DNA of 64,000 bases from Pseudomonas fluorescens (GCF_001708445.1 NZ_CP015637.1:3535001-3599000); one strand, 5' to 3'. Counted from the stretch's first letter, positions 36,376 to 45,845 are shown. Notes: generated from the sequence alone by a model not told the origin. Translations and numbers: made by a program.

Positions 36376-37434
36376 TCAGGTGGGCGCGACAACGGCATCC
36401 CGCAACATGCCGGTGTGCGGATGACAGTTGATGTACTCGAATACCTGGCTTTTGGCGTCCGAGACCGATACCTCGTGGTACAGCCGCAACTTTTTCAACC
36501 CCGCGGCCACCCGAAAGAACGTCACGAAAATACGCAGGTGGGTAGGGTGCGATTCCGCCCAGCGTTCGAGTTTCTCGAGCGAACGCCAGTGACCGATGTT
36601 GTAGCTCACGTCGAGGAAGTTGCCGTCCAGGTCGATATTGCGTACGAACCGGTTGCTGTAGCAGCCCAGGGGCTGGCCGTTGTCGCGCAGGAAGTCCATG
36701 CCGTCCTGCAAGGTCGGCAGGATCTCGTCGAGGTACAGGGAGCGCTCCTCAGCTTCGGCATCCGCCCAGTCCTGGCCTGAACGAATCAAGGCGATGTTGT
36801 CATGCCCCATGATCACCACCCGACCACCTTTGGCAGGGTCACCGGCGACCACTTGCAGCTCGTTCGTGGGCTTCATCCAGTCTGTCTGGGATATCGGGAA
36901 ACGGTCGCGCATCGATCCCCAGTAACCGTGCTCCTCGATTTCGCCACTGGTGCTGTCCATGACTGCGCCGACACCGGGCAGGTTGTCCTGGAAGGCGTAG
37001 AGGGTCTCAAACTGCTCGGCCCGCGGCGCGCTGATCTCACGAAAATAACCAAGGCCTTCACCGAGGCGGTCCTGCGAGGTCCACCAATCGTTGACCGCGG
37101 CCGAACGCAACCAGCGGCAGTGGGCGGCCGGGTCTTTCCAGTAACCCACGACCATCAAATTATCGAAGCCGCTGCTGTCGGTGTGGTGGGTCAGGTCGTG
37201 GGTCTGCGGGCCATCCGGCAGGCTGAAGCTGCTCACAATATGCCGCATGGCCTGCAGCGCGGCCTCGCGTTGTGCCTCGCCGCGATACTGCACGCCGAGA
37301 TAACCCATCACCACTTGCTGCAGTTGTTCGTCAGCGCGTGCGACCCACATTGGGAAGGGGGGCTGATACTCTTCGGGCACGCGACGAGACAGGGTGCGTG
37401 GGCATTTGAGATGTGTGTCGATCGCAGATTCCAT
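36376..37434 (-). CDS. oxdA: Aldoxime dehydratase (heme enzyme)
   Basis: 352 residues, the length of P. chlororaphis OxdA. The residues known to matter in OxdA/OxdRE fall at the expected positions: R178 (SMRDRF), S219 (IRSGQDW), the proximal heme ligand H299 (SHPTHLRIF) and catalytic H320 (RLYHEVSVS). It converts aldoximes (R-CH=NOH) to nitriles using ferrous heme that binds the substrate nitrogen directly. It is first in the pathway and first gene of the catabolic run, divergent from the AraC-type regulator. Confidence 0.94.
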   Translation of the reverse strand: MESAIDTHLKCPRTLSRRVPEEYQPPFPMWVARADEQLQQVVMGYLGVQYRGEAQREAALQAMRHIVSSFSLPDGPQTHDLTHHTDSSGFDNLMVVGYWKDPAAHCRWLRSAAVNDWWTSQDRLGEGLGYFREISAPRAEQFETLYAFQDNLPGVGAVMDSTSGEIEEHGYWGSMRDRFPISQTDWMKPTNELQVVAGDPAKGGRVVIMGHDNIALIRSGQDWADAEAEERSLYLDEILPTLQDGMDFLRDNGQPLGCYSNRFVRNIDLDGNFLDVSYNIGHWRSLEKLERWAESHPTHLRIFVTFFRVAAGLKKLRLYHEVSVSDAKSQVFEYINCHPHTGMLRDAVVAPT

Positions 37435-37453
37435 CTTGGGCTCCTCGTTATTT

Positions 37454-37633
37454 TCATTCAGGCATGCGGGTAGGATTCAACGCCCCGGTGGCAGGGTGGG
37501 TCTCCCGCTGTCGGTGCAGCAGCTTCATGGCCCCCCATTCGATCAACCAGTACACCGACTCTTCAGGCACGAGGTCGCGCGTGTGCAAAGGCCAGGAAGC
37601 GTCCGGCAAGGGGTGTGAACGTTGTCGATGCAT
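37454..37633 (-). CDS. Possible 59-residue protein upstream of oxdA
   Basis: ATG at 37633 with GAGG six bases upstream; it ends 19 bases before the oxdA ATG. The sequence (LVPEESVYWLIEWGAMKLLH in the middle) has natural amino-acid composition, one amphipathic helix and no signal peptide. The frame runs open further up to 38065, but that part reads as non-coding. It could be a leader peptide or small accessory protein of the aldoxime operon. No homologue is recognised. Confidence 0.35.
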   Translation of the reverse strand: MHRQRSHPLPDASWPLHTRDLVPEESVYWLIEWGAMKLLHRQRETHPATGALNPTRMPE

Positions 37634-37981
37634 GGGGTGCCTCATCAGTGCGGGGATGAGCTGCTGTGAGGTGAAAACTAGGCGGAACGGCGATGGGTCG
37701 CTTTGTTCGTCAGGACAACCGTTTGGTTGGAAAAGACAACGCTGGCACTGCCGGGCCATGATCGGGGTTGGTGCACCCAGGCCGAAAATGTGAGGCCCTG
37801 TGCCTCTGAATGGGGATGGCGGGCGCTTCAATCTCCACCCCGGGCTGGCGCCACCTCGATGCAAACCTCGTCGTAAAGCCCTTGGGATGTCCCTGCGTGT
37901 GCTTGGCCTGTTAATTGCTAACGGTGACAAACAGTTACACATCATCGAGCTCTTTTGCATTGCCGTACCGAGGTCAGTGCC

Positions 37982-38917
37982 ATGAACCCAAGCACTCAGT
38001 ATTCGACCCTTGCCGTTGCCGCACCCCGTCGCTTTGAATATTGGAAGGAAGTGGTTTGCCGCCATTGTCTGACGGCCGATAGCAAACCCTTGTCCCAGAG
38101 CAGTTTCGATGGTGCGCTCGCCGTCAATACCTTAGGCGATCTGGACATCTGTTCATTGTCATCGCCCCTGCATTATTGGGAGCGTTCCGAGCGCCACCTG
38201 CGCAGCGGTCCGGCCGAAGAACTGTGGTTGGGTTTCTCTCGAAATGGCCATGGTCAAATTGAACAGGGCGGCCGGAAAGCCAATCTGGCGTCGGGCAATT
38301 TGTTTCTTTATGACGCAACTCAGGCGTTTCGATTCAGCTTCGGTGGTACCGAAAACCACCTGGTCCGTATTCCTCGGAGCTTGCTCGTCGAACGTCTGCC
38401 GCGCATCGCGGACTACACCGCAATGGTCCTCGACGATCGGCGCCCTGGCGTAATCCCATTGCGGGAAATGTTACGTCAGGCCGCAAGTACGCCGGCATCG
38501 TTGCAGGACGAGGCCATCTCGAACCGTTATTCCAGTGCTTTGCTCGACCTTCTCGTCATCAGCCTGGAAGTGCAGGACTTGAAGACCACCCATGAAGAAC
38601 TGGATCTCTACGGTCGCATCATGAAGTACATTCAACGGCACCTGACCGAGCCGGACCTGTCGATTGAAGTCATCGCGCAGGCCCACAACGTGTCCACCAG
38701 AACCGTTACACGCGCCTTCGCACGCTATCAGAAGACTCCCGTGGCCGAGATTTGGAAGGAGCGCCTCAACGCCAGCCGCGAAGCGATTGAACGCGGCCAG
38801 GTGCGCAGTGTTTCCCAGGCGGCACTGGATTTCGGGTTTTCTGATTTTTCCCATTTCAGCCATGCGTTCCGCAAGGCATTCGGCGTTGCGCCCAATACGC
38901 TGCTGCATCGAAATTGA
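37982..38917 (+). CDS. oxdR: AraC-family activator, OxdR-like
   Basis: 311 residues from the ATG at 37982 (GAGG upstream). The N-terminal ~180 residues resemble the AraC-binding-domain-like (cupin) region of XylS/FeaR-type regulators: WLGFSRNGHGQIEQGGRKAN. The C-terminal ~100 residues carry two helix-turn-helix units, LSIEVIAQAHNVSTRTVTRA and ALDFGFSDFSHFSHAFRKAF. It is divergent from oxdA. Its place and type match OxdR, the positive regulator of the aldoxime cluster in P. chlororaphis B23. The inducer would be an aldoxime (inference). Confidence 0.85.
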   Translation: MNPSTQYSTLAVAAPRRFEYWKEVVCRHCLTADSKPLSQSSFDGALAVNTLGDLDICSLSSPLHYWERSERHLRSGPAEELWLGFSRNGHGQIEQGGRKANLASGNLFLYDATQAFRFSFGGTENHLVRIPRSLLVERLPRIADYTAMVLDDRRPGVIPLREMLRQAASTPASLQDEAISNRYSSALLDLLVISLEVQDLKTTHEELDLYGRIMKYIQRHLTEPDLSIEVIAQAHNVSTRTVTRAFARYQKTPVAEIWKERLNASREAIERGQVRSVSQAALDFGFSDFSHFSHAFRKAFGVAPNTLLHRN

Positions 38918-39016
38918 GAGGGGGCGAGCGATCGAGCCAGGACCGCGCTTCAATCAGTCAGAGGCTGGCCTTTATCCGCGAGGCCGGCTCGTACCGACAT
39001 GTGCGCGCGCAATACG

Positions 39017-39616
39017 TCAGTCGAACTTGACCAGGTCCTTGAAGATCAGCGGCCCCCAGCTGTTTCCGCGCGCCTGGACCAGCAGGCCACCTTCCGAAAG
39101 CCCGCCCAGTCGCAGCGGCGAGAAACCGAGATTGTTCGCAAGCGCAGCAACCTCTTCCGCCGCGCTGTCATCGTCGCTCGCCAGGAACACGACTCGCCTG
39201 CCGCCCTGGACCGCTGGATCCTGGTCAAGGACGGCAGCGACCAGATGGTTGAAACCCTTAACCAGTCTGGCCCCCGTGAGGGCCTGCGCGATGACCTCGG
39301 AAGAGGGCTGTCCTCCCAGTGTTTCTGGGGGCACGCCGTAAGCATTGGTCACGTCGATGATGATCTTTCCCGTCCAGGTTGGCAGCGCCTGTGCAACATC
39401 CCCGTGCGACTCGTACCGGACCGCCAAAAAGAGGATGTCCGCCTTGACGGCCTCCGCCAGCGTTGTGGCCGTGATCTGGGGGCCGATCGCGGCAGCCAGG
39501 GATGCAAAGCTTTCCGGAGCGCGAGTGGTCGCAACGGATACGTCGATGCCGCTTCGGGCAAAGGCCTTGGCAAGCGCTTGGCCGAGCTTGCCGAAGCCGA
39601 TAATTGCGTAGCTCAT
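39017..39616 (-). CDS. NAD(P)-binding oxidoreductase, F420-dependent NADP reductase-like
   Basis: 199 residues from the ATG at 39616 with GAGGAG upstream. The Rossmann motif is AIIGFGKLGQALAKAFARSG (GxGxxG). ADILFLAVRYESHGDVAQAL and KIIIDVTNAYG follow, then LVKGFNHLVAAVL, the pattern of the NpdG/F420-reductase-like group, which in Pseudomonas uses nicotinamide cofactors. The substrate is unknown. It is 73 bases downstream of the SDR gene and probably co-transcribed, hence also under the HxlR regulator. Confidence 0.82.
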   Translation of the reverse strand: MSYAIIGFGKLGQALAKAFARSGIDVSVATTRAPESFASLAAAIGPQITATTLAEAVKADILFLAVRYESHGDVAQALPTWTGKIIIDVTNAYGVPPETLGGQPSSEVIAQALTGARLVKGFNHLVAAVLDQDPAVQGGRRVVFLASDDDSAAEEVAALANNLGFSPLRLGGLSEGGLLVQARGNSWGPLIFKDLVKFD

Positions 39617-39689
39617 AGCGTTTCTCCTCAGGTTTACCACGCCCAGCCGCTGCGAATATCGAATCGAGTGAGCAGCCGGGCGTAGCAGG

Positions 39690-40424
39690 TCAGATTTGGG
39701 CCAGGCCGCCGTCGACGGCGACCTCGCTGGCGGTCATGAAGCTGCTGTCGTGCGATGCGAGAAAGGCAGCCACCGCGCCGATCTCCACTGGATCGGCCAT
39801 GCGCTGGAGCGGATTCATCGAGGCGAAGACCTTCATGCCTTCCTCACCTAGCGCTGCCTTCGCGAGTTCGGTGGCCGTTGGCCCGGGCGACAGCACGTTG
39901 ACTCGGATGCCGGTGTCCTTCAGGTCTTGCGCCCAGCTGCGCGCGAGGTTGCGTACGGCCGCCTTGCTCGCGCTGTAGGCACTGAACGCCGGGGCGCCGG
40001 TGGTGCCGGCGCTCGATCCGGTGAGGATGATCGAACCGCCCTGGCCCATCAGCGGCAGCGCCTTCTGCACCGTGAAGATCAAGCCCTTCACGTTGGTGTC
40101 GAAGACTTCGTCAATGTGCTCGGCGGTGATTGTGCCGAGCGCAAGCGGGCTTCCCGCCCCGGCATTGGCGAAGACGATGTCGAGGGTTCCACGCTCGGCC
40201 TTCACCGCTGCGTAGAGCCGGTCGAGGTCGGCCTGATCAGAGACCGAGCCTTTCACCGCACGGACGTTGGGGCCTAGCTCGGCCACGGCGGCGTCGAGCG
40301 CTTGCTGCCGGCGGCCGAAGATGAAGACGAACGCGCCTTCCTCGATGAAGCGTTTTGCCGCGGCGAGGCCGATGCCGGTAGCGCCGCCGGTGATCACGGC
40401 GGTCTTTCCATTCAATCTGGTCAT
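39690..40424 (-). CDS. Short-chain dehydrogenase/reductase
   Basis: 244 residues from the ATG at 40424; an upstream ATG at 40433 abuts its own ribosome binding site and is unlikely. The cofactor motif is ITGGATGIGLAAAK, with NAG in the FANAGAG strand. The catalytic Ser is in ILTGSSAGT, and the Tyr-Lys pair is in SAYSASKAAVRNLAR. It is a classical SDR; substrate not readable. It diverges from the HxlR-family gene over 112 bases, the usual target-regulator arrangement. Confidence 0.88.
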   Translation of the reverse strand: MTRLNGKTAVITGGATGIGLAAAKRFIEEGAFVFIFGRRQQALDAAVAELGPNVRAVKGSVSDQADLDRLYAAVKAERGTLDIVFANAGAGSPLALGTITAEHIDEVFDTNVKGLIFTVQKALPLMGQGGSIILTGSSAGTTGAPAFSAYSASKAAVRNLARSWAQDLKDTGIRVNVLSPGPTATELAKAALGEEGMKVFASMNPLQRMADPVEIGAVAAFLASHDSSFMTASEVAVDGGLAQI

Positions 40425-40536
40425 GACGTGCATCCTTCGTTGGAGTTGTACCCAAGCAGGAAATCGCTTGCTTGAGACGAGGATGCGGTGCTAATAACCT
40501 AAGGACAAGTATGCACCTTTTGGTAAGTATCAAAAA

Positions 40537-40911
40537 ATGACCAGGAACTCTGAAATCTGCGGTACCGGTTGCGGGCTCAACGCCACGCTGCGCATCATCT
40601 CGGGCAAGTGGAAACCGCTGGTCTTGTTTTTCCTACGCGACGGCCCGAAGCGCTACGGCGAGCTCAAGCGTTTGATCCCAGGCGTCAGCGACAAGGTGCT
40701 GATCCAGCAATTGAAGGATCTGGAAGCCGACCACGTGCTGGCGCGGACCGATTACAAAGAAGTGCCGCCGCGCGTGGACTACACGCTGACGCCGCTGGGT
40801 CGCAGCCTGGCTGAGGCGATCGTGCCGCTGTGTACCTGGGGCACTGAGAACGCGGCGGAAATGGCAGGCATCTTCGCCAAGCGCGACGCTTTGCCCGAGG
40901 TTAAAGACTGA
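40537..40911 (+). CDS. HxlR-family transcriptional regulator
   Basis: 124 residues, winged helix. It has CGTGCGLNATLRIISGKWK, the typical HxlR N terminus with two cysteines (C8, C12) able to sense electrophiles or oxidants. LRDGPKRYGELKRLIPGVSD and VLIQQLKDLEADHVLARTDY follow, ending in the wing VDYTLTPLGRSLAEAI. Such regulators often repress a divergent oxidoreductase gene and respond to quinones or aldehydes; here the divergent gene is the SDR. Confidence 0.9.
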   Translation: MTRNSEICGTGCGLNATLRIISGKWKPLVLFFLRDGPKRYGELKRLIPGVSDKVLIQQLKDLEADHVLARTDYKEVPPRVDYTLTPLGRSLAEAIVPLCTWGTENAAEMAGIFAKRDALPEVKD

Positions 40912-40928
40912 GCGCCTATCACGCCCTT

Positions 40929-41477
40929 TCACGTGACTGACGGCGGGCGCTTCAGTCCGTCGAGCGTGCTCAATACCCGCCGGACTCGATCTGCCACAGA
41001 CATATCCCCCTCCAGCATCAATACCGTACAGGGCAGGGCAGACAGCCACTGCTGATGCCTGGCCAAGCTACGTCCAGGGGCGTCTCCCTCGTCATACTGA
41101 GCCGCCCACGCCAGAAACTCGGGCCTTGCTTGTCCGAAACGCTTGGCTTCTCGATGTTCCAATCGCGCCAACCTGAGTTCGGCAGGAAGATAAAGAAACA
41201 CCACAAGGTCAAACTCACTTTCAAGCGGCTGGCCCCAGCCCATGATGGATCCGGCCACCACGGTGCGGCCATGCGCGTGCATTGCTTGTCGCAAGCGCGC
41301 GCCTCGCTGCGTTTTGTCTGCCAGGTGCTGATAGGGCGGGTCACTGGGTAGCCACAAATAGTCATCGGCTTCCAGGTGCGTCGCGCTCAACGCCTTGCCT
41401 AACGCATCGGCTAAGGTCGTGGTGCCGGTACCTGCCGCGCCGGTGATCAAGATGTGACGTGCTGTCTCTTTTGTCAT
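40929..41477 (-). CDS. P-loop AAA/adenylate-kinase-like ATPase
   Basis: 182 residues from the ATG at 41477; a GTG at 41492 is an alternative. The Walker A is GAAGTGTTTLADAL near residue 14, HLEADDYLWLPSDPPYQ follows, and LVVFLYLPAELRLARLEHRE is the Walker B/lid-like region. This is the group of small nucleotide-kinase-like ATPases, whose phosphate acceptor is unknown. It is convergent with the HxlR gene. Confidence 0.78.
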   Translation of the reverse strand: MTKETARHILITGAAGTGTTTLADALGKALSATHLEADDYLWLPSDPPYQHLADKTQRGARLRQAMHAHGRTVVAGSIMGWGQPLESEFDLVVFLYLPAELRLARLEHREAKRFGQARPEFLAWAAQYDEGDAPGRSLARHQQWLSALPCTVLMLEGDMSVADRVRRVLSTLDGLKRPPSVT

Positions 41478-41564
41478 TTCGCGTTCCGCCACCCGAGGAC
41501 GAGTTTGCTCGCTGCGATAAGTGAACCGTGCGCCGCTGATGAGCGGGAGGCGTCGAGGGCGGCT

Positions 41565-42029
41565 TTAATATCTCGCCCGCTGGCTGACCACCTCACCGGT
41601 CGCGGCATCTTCCAACCAGACTTTGATTCGATTCAGCCCAATGTACTCCGAGCGGGCGATGATCTTCTGGCCGGGTTTACCCTCAAAATCCAGTTCTGCA
41701 AACATGAAGTACCGAGGCAAGCGGTATTCCAGCTGGATCTTGTATTTGCCGGGTATAAGGATGGCGCGCTGGGGCGAGTCGTTCCTGTAGTAGTACGTGG
41801 AGAAGGGGATGTTTCCGACCTTCTTATCGTTGATCCTGATGATGTTCAGGTCGGCTTGGCCATCCAGCAGGTGCCGTTGAGGCCGCCCCGCATACGTGTC
41901 GGTTTCGACGACGGTATAGCGCGACTCATCGCTCGCGTCGCTGGCGGTGACATTCGAGTAGGCGGGCATTTCGGCACAGCCGTGCAGGCACAGCAACAGC
42001 ATCAAAAACGGGAGGGCAATCTTGCGCAT
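41565..42029 (-). CDS. Small lipoprotein, unknown function
   Basis: 154 residues. The lipoprotein signal is MRKIALPFLMLLLCLHGC, with lipidated Cys18 (LHGC lipobox). The mature part is a beta-rich domain (YTVVETDTYAGRPQRHLLDG, then IRINDKKVG) with PGKYKIQLEYRL. It somewhat resembles DUF2846-type periplasmic lipoproteins with an Ig-like fold. Residue +2 is Ala, so the outer membrane is likely. Confidence 0.72.
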   Translation of the reverse strand: MRKIALPFLMLLLCLHGCAEMPAYSNVTASDASDESRYTVVETDTYAGRPQRHLLDGQADLNIIRINDKKVGNIPFSTYYYRNDSPQRAILIPGKYKIQLEYRLPRYFMFAELDFEGKPGQKIIARSEYIGLNRIKVWLEDAATGEVVSQRARY

Positions 42030-42128
42030 TTAGACAGCCTGCATTTATCTGATGGAGAAAAGTCGGTGTTCAACGGATGACGACGCGACCCCCTTGTACG
42101 GGAATGTCGCGCGCATCCAAGCGGGGAT

Positions 42129-42485
42129 TTATGGCTGAGCGGTCCAGACGGCCAGTTCATAGCCGTCGAGATCCGTGAAGTGGAACCTGCTGCCGCCTGG
42201 GAACGAGAAGGTCGCACGGGTGATGACGGCGCCCACGGCTTCAAGCCGTCGCTGGGTGTCATCGAGGTCATCGGCGTACAAAATGATCAAGGGGCCGCCC
42301 GGGCGAACGGGCTCGCCGGTGGTGAAACCGCCCGTCAAGCGGCCATCGCTGAATTCGGTGTACGTCGGGCCGTAGTCGACGAAGGTCCAGCCGAACGCTT
42401 CGCCGTAGAACGCTTTGCTGCGGGCAATGTTGGCCACATTGAATTCGATATTGTCGATCTGTCGATCGTGACCGCGAACGCTCAT
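42129..42485 (-). CDS. VOC-family glyoxalase/bleomycin-resistance-type protein
   Basis: 118 residues, one full VOC module pair. IDNIEFNVANIARSKAFYGE is the first half, with the metal-site His position replaced by Glu/Asn as in many non-glyoxalase members. FGWTFVDYGPTYTEF and FHFTDLDGYELAVWT close it. The final Glu is present in the GYELAVW motif. The substrate is unknown. It has a short leader and stands alone between the lipoprotein and siderophore-receptor genes. Confidence 0.83.
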   Translation of the reverse strand: MSVRGHDRQIDNIEFNVANIARSKAFYGEAFGWTFVDYGPTYTEFSDGRLTGGFTTGEPVRPGGPLIILYADDLDDTQRRLEAVGAVITRATFSFPGGSRFHFTDLDGYELAVWTAQP

Positions 42486-42609
42486 GGTTGCCTCCCTGGC
42501 GGATGTTTAAGGCGGCGAGTGTAACGTATCTGATACCGAGGTAAATATTCCTGCAGCTTGATCTGTTCGCCGATTTCAACTTCGTGGTCGAAACCGGCGC
42601 CCAGTGCAT

Positions 42610-44763
42610 TTAGAACGTGTACTTGGCTGTCAGGCCGAAGCTGCGGGGGTTACCGTAGGTGTCGGTGGAACCCCAGATAGGGCTGGTGCCGATGGCGGAG
42701 TAGTAGGTGCGGTCAAAGAGGTTGTTGACGTTCACTTGCAGGTCCAGGTGCCGGGTCACCTGGTAGCCAGCCATGACGTCTGCGACGGCATAGCTGCCTT
42801 GTTCCAGGCGGTAGCGACTGCTGTCAGCGAGGACGACGTCGTTGTACATGCGACTCTGCCAGTAGACGTTGCCGCCGATGCGCAGTTTTTCCAGTGGGCC
42901 CTGGAAGCGGTACGACGTCGTGAGCTTGAACATCCGTTCTGGGGTGTCCGTGTCGAAGCGCTGGTTTTTGTTGGCGGCGTTGGTGTCCTTGATGTAATGC
43001 ACGCGGGTGTAGGTGAAACCGCCGCCGACCTGCCAGTTCTCGGTGAGTGCGCCTTGCAGTTCCAGGTCGATACCCTGGCTGCGCACCAGCCCGGAGGCGT
43101 CGTAGCAGGTGAGCTGAGGGCAACCGAGCTGGGTCGCGGCTTGGGTGGCGCGGTTCTTCTGGTCGATCTGGAACACCGCCACGCTGGCGTTGAGGGCACC
43201 GTTGAAGTACTCGCCTTTGAGGCCCACCTCGTAGTTCTCGCCAACAATCGGCTCCAGCACTTTGCCCGAGAGGTCCTTGCTGCTTTGCGGGGTGAAGATA
43301 TCGGTGTAGCTGGCGTAGACCGAGTGATGCTCGTCCAGGTCATAGATCACACCGGCGTAACGCGTCAGGTTGCGGGTGACTTTGTAGTCGCCGTTACCCT
43401 GGCGATCGTCGTAGTCATACCAGTCCAGGCGCCCGCCGAGAATCACTTTGAGCGGGTCGGCCAGGTTCAGGCGGGTGGTCAGGTAGACGCCGTCCTGGCT
43501 GGTGATGGCATGGCCTTTGCCATTGCGCACGAAGTCCGGTTTTGCACCATTGAGGGGATAGTTGGTGTCATAGGGGCTGTATTCCTTGGAGGTGGCGTCG
43601 AGGATGCGCTTGCTGGTCCCGACCACTACTTCGTGGGTGCGACCGAAGGCTTCGACCGGGCCGCTGGCGAAGGTGTCGAAGGCGTACTGTTTGTCGTCCT
43701 GATGCGACTGGTAGGCGGTTCTCGCCAGTGTGGTCCGGTAGCGCGACTGGTAGGTGCCGGTGAACACGCCGTCCAGTTGCGAGGCGGAGCCGGCGAGGTT
43801 GAGTTTCCAGCCATTGTCGAAGCGATGCTGCACGTCGCCGAACACCGTATTGATCGTCAGTTTCTTGTTTTCCCAGTCGCTGCCGGGGTTGGTGGAGCGG
43901 GGCAGGTTCAGGTGATGGCCGTCGGCGCCCAGGGGCAGGCCGCCCCAGAAGTAGTTGGTCTGGTCTTCCTGTTGCGAGAACCCCAGGGTGGCGGTGGTGT
44001 TTTCGCTGAGGTCGGCCTCACCAATGGCGTAGAACAGGCCGTGGTCGCTGGTTTCCTTGTCGCGGAAACTATTGGCATCGCGGTATGAGCCAACCACCCG
44101 GCCGCGCAGGGTGCCGCTGTCGTTCAAGGCGCTGGAAGCATCGAGTTCCCCGCGGTAGTCATCCCAACTGCCGGCTGCGCCGGTAATCGACACCTGAGGG
44201 GTAAGGGTTGGGCGCTTGCGCACGAAGTTGATTGCCGCCGAGGGGTTGCCGGCACCGGTAACCAGGCCAGTGGCGCCGCGGATCACCTCCACGCGGTCGA
44301 ACATCGCCAGGTTAGGTTGCACACTGTTGGCGTAGCCGGAATAGGCGCTGGGCAGGCCGTCGAACATCATGTTGTCGATGTCGAAACCGCGCGATTTGTA
44401 GGTTTGCCGGCCCGGCCCGCTGGCTTGGCTGAGGAACAGCCCCGGCGTGTTCTTGACCACGTCGTTGACGCTGGTCATGGCCTGGTCGTCCATGCGCTGA
44501 CGGGTGATGACCGTCACGGCTTGGGGCGTTTCGCGCATGCTCAGGGGCAGTTTGGTGGCGGTGGCCATCTCGCCGGTGGTGTAGGACTGCGTGCCTTCGG
44601 TGGTGTCGCCAAGCTGTTGGCCGGAGATTTCGGTAGCCCCCAGTTCCAGCGGTGCTGGTTTTTCAGTGTCGGCTGCGAAGGTCGCCTGGGACGTTGCCAG
44701 GCACATCGCCATCGCCATAAAACTGGGTGAAAAAACCTTGCCGCCTGGGTGTTGAACAGACAT
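42610..44763 (-). CDS. TonB-dependent siderophore receptor
   Basis: 717 residues from the ATG at 44763, which has GGGAGAG/AGG upstream; the frame opens 21 codons earlier through the Fur box, which is not used. The signal peptide ends near TSQATFAAD. A plug domain follows (MRETPQAVTVITRQRMDDQA and PGLFLSQASGPGRQTYKSRG), with FDRVEVIRGATGLVTGAGNP as the conserved plug end. Then comes the 22-strand barrel, ending in Phe (FGLTAKYTF). Without the ~80-residue signalling N-extension it is a simple receptor, of the ferric-hydroxamate/pyoverdine-like type. The cargo cannot be read. Confidence 0.92.
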   Translation of the reverse strand: MSVQHPGGKVFSPSFMAMAMCLATSQATFAADTEKPAPLELGATEISGQQLGDTTEGTQSYTTGEMATATKLPLSMRETPQAVTVITRQRMDDQAMTSVNDVVKNTPGLFLSQASGPGRQTYKSRGFDIDNMMFDGLPSAYSGYANSVQPNLAMFDRVEVIRGATGLVTGAGNPSAAINFVRKRPTLTPQVSITGAAGSWDDYRGELDASSALNDSGTLRGRVVGSYRDANSFRDKETSDHGLFYAIGEADLSENTTATLGFSQQEDQTNYFWGGLPLGADGHHLNLPRSTNPGSDWENKKLTINTVFGDVQHRFDNGWKLNLAGSASQLDGVFTGTYQSRYRTTLARTAYQSHQDDKQYAFDTFASGPVEAFGRTHEVVVGTSKRILDATSKEYSPYDTNYPLNGAKPDFVRNGKGHAITSQDGVYLTTRLNLADPLKVILGGRLDWYDYDDRQGNGDYKVTRNLTRYAGVIYDLDEHHSVYASYTDIFTPQSSKDLSGKVLEPIVGENYEVGLKGEYFNGALNASVAVFQIDQKNRATQAATQLGCPQLTCYDASGLVRSQGIDLELQGALTENWQVGGGFTYTRVHYIKDTNAANKNQRFDTDTPERMFKLTTSYRFQGPLEKLRIGGNVYWQSRMYNDVVLADSSRYRLEQGSYAVADVMAGYQVTRHLDLQVNVNNLFDRTYYSAIGTSPIWGSTDTYGNPRSFGLTAKYTF

Positions 44764-44810
44764 GAACCTGACTCTCCCTGAATACCATTCCTGGCAAATA
44801 GTAAAGCTGT

Positions 44811-44828
44811 TGATAATTGTTCTCATCA
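44811..44828 (-). promoter_or_regulatory. Candidate Fur box before the siderophore receptor
   Basis: Minus-strand TGATGAGAACAATTATCA resembles the Fur consensus ATGAGAATNATTATCAT. It lies 48 bases upstream of the chosen start codon. Iron-repressed expression is expected for a receptor of this class. Confidence 0.6.
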
Positions 44829-45009
44829 GCTTGACAGATCAAGGCGGCCAAAAAAAGCCTTGGGGCAGAGAGGGTTAACAAGTTTTTCACATGGCAGGGG
44901 CGCGGCTTTTGCCCATGAGCCCGTCGCAGGCCGCCTATCCGGGCGGTCTGACGGCGCGCTCAACTGGATTTACGAGCGGGGTATCACCCAGGCATCAGGC
45001 CTGTTCTGA

Positions 45010-45738
45010 TCAGCCGTAGAGCCCTGCTGATGCCCAGGTCCAATCCAGGCTGCAGGCGATCACTTCGGCGAACATATGCAGCAGGATCGGCACCCGCAGG
45101 CCACCGCTGGCGATGCGTGCAAGGGCAAGGATGCACCCAACGGCGAATATCAGCGCCAGGGTTGGCCAGTTGCCGTATTGAGTATGCAGGCTGGTGAACA
45201 GGGCGGAGGTGGCAAGAACCGAAACCCATTTCCACAGGTGGCTGCGTTCATAGGGAAACAGACGCAGTGCGTAGTGGCGCATCATCAGTTCTTCGGTGAT
45301 AGGCGCCAGGATCATCAACGAAGCCAGCTTGATCAGCGTTTGCCAGGTGGTCAGGCCGGCAAACAGCTCAGCCATGAACGCTTCCCGTGGCAGCCCCAGC
45401 ACCGCAACCAACAGGCCACAAAGCATATAGACGGCGAAAACGCTGATGGCGCCGACACGCAGCGGTCTGCGCAAGTCGTTGCCGCGAAACGTAGCGCCCA
45501 GATCGGCCCGATGTTGCCAGGCGAACAATGCACATAGCAGCAGCGCGACAGGACCGAGGGTGGTGATGAATGCCCCGTAAGCCTGGGTGGCGGGGGGCGC
45601 CAGCAACAATCCGGGAATCGTGCCGAAGATGAAAATGAATGCCGCCAGCACGAACATCCCGAGGCGCTTGAAGAACGGAAAATTCGCGGGGACGCCAGCG
45701 GCGAGGTGGGTGTCGGAAGGGGTGAAAACGTGGGTCAC
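45010..45738 (-). CDS. CPBP-family intramembrane metalloprotease
   Basis: 242 residues from the GTG at 45738, with GGAG five bases upstream. About six to seven hydrophobic helices. The CPBP (CaaX protease/bacteriocin-processing) motifs are EELMMRHYALR (EExxxR), FTSLHTQYGN (the second motif His) and LLHMFAEVIA (the third His). These enzymes cleave prenylated or bacteriocin-like substrates or act in bacteriocin immunity. The frame remains open to an ATG at 46005, discussed in the findings. Confidence 0.83.
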   Translation of the reverse strand: MTHVFTPSDTHLAAGVPANFPFFKRLGMFVLAAFIFIFGTIPGLLLAPPATQAYGAFITTLGPVALLLCALFAWQHRADLGATFRGNDLRRPLRVGAISVFAVYMLCGLLVAVLGLPREAFMAELFAGLTTWQTLIKLASLMILAPITEELMMRHYALRLFPYERSHLWKWVSVLATSALFTSLHTQYGNWPTLALIFAVGCILALARIASGGLRVPILLHMFAEVIACSLDWTWASAGLYG

Positions 45739-45845
45739 GGTCGCTCCATGCGTACGATAAAGGGTGAGGCATAATGCCATCATTCGACTGTAGGAGCATA
45801 CAAAGTCGAAATGGCAGTGATCAAAACGGCGCAGATGATCCTGGG

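Noticed and set aside
38664..39341. 225-codon plus-strand frame across the end of oxdR and the reductase gene
   Set aside because: It is an out-of-frame shadow over two well-supported genes.
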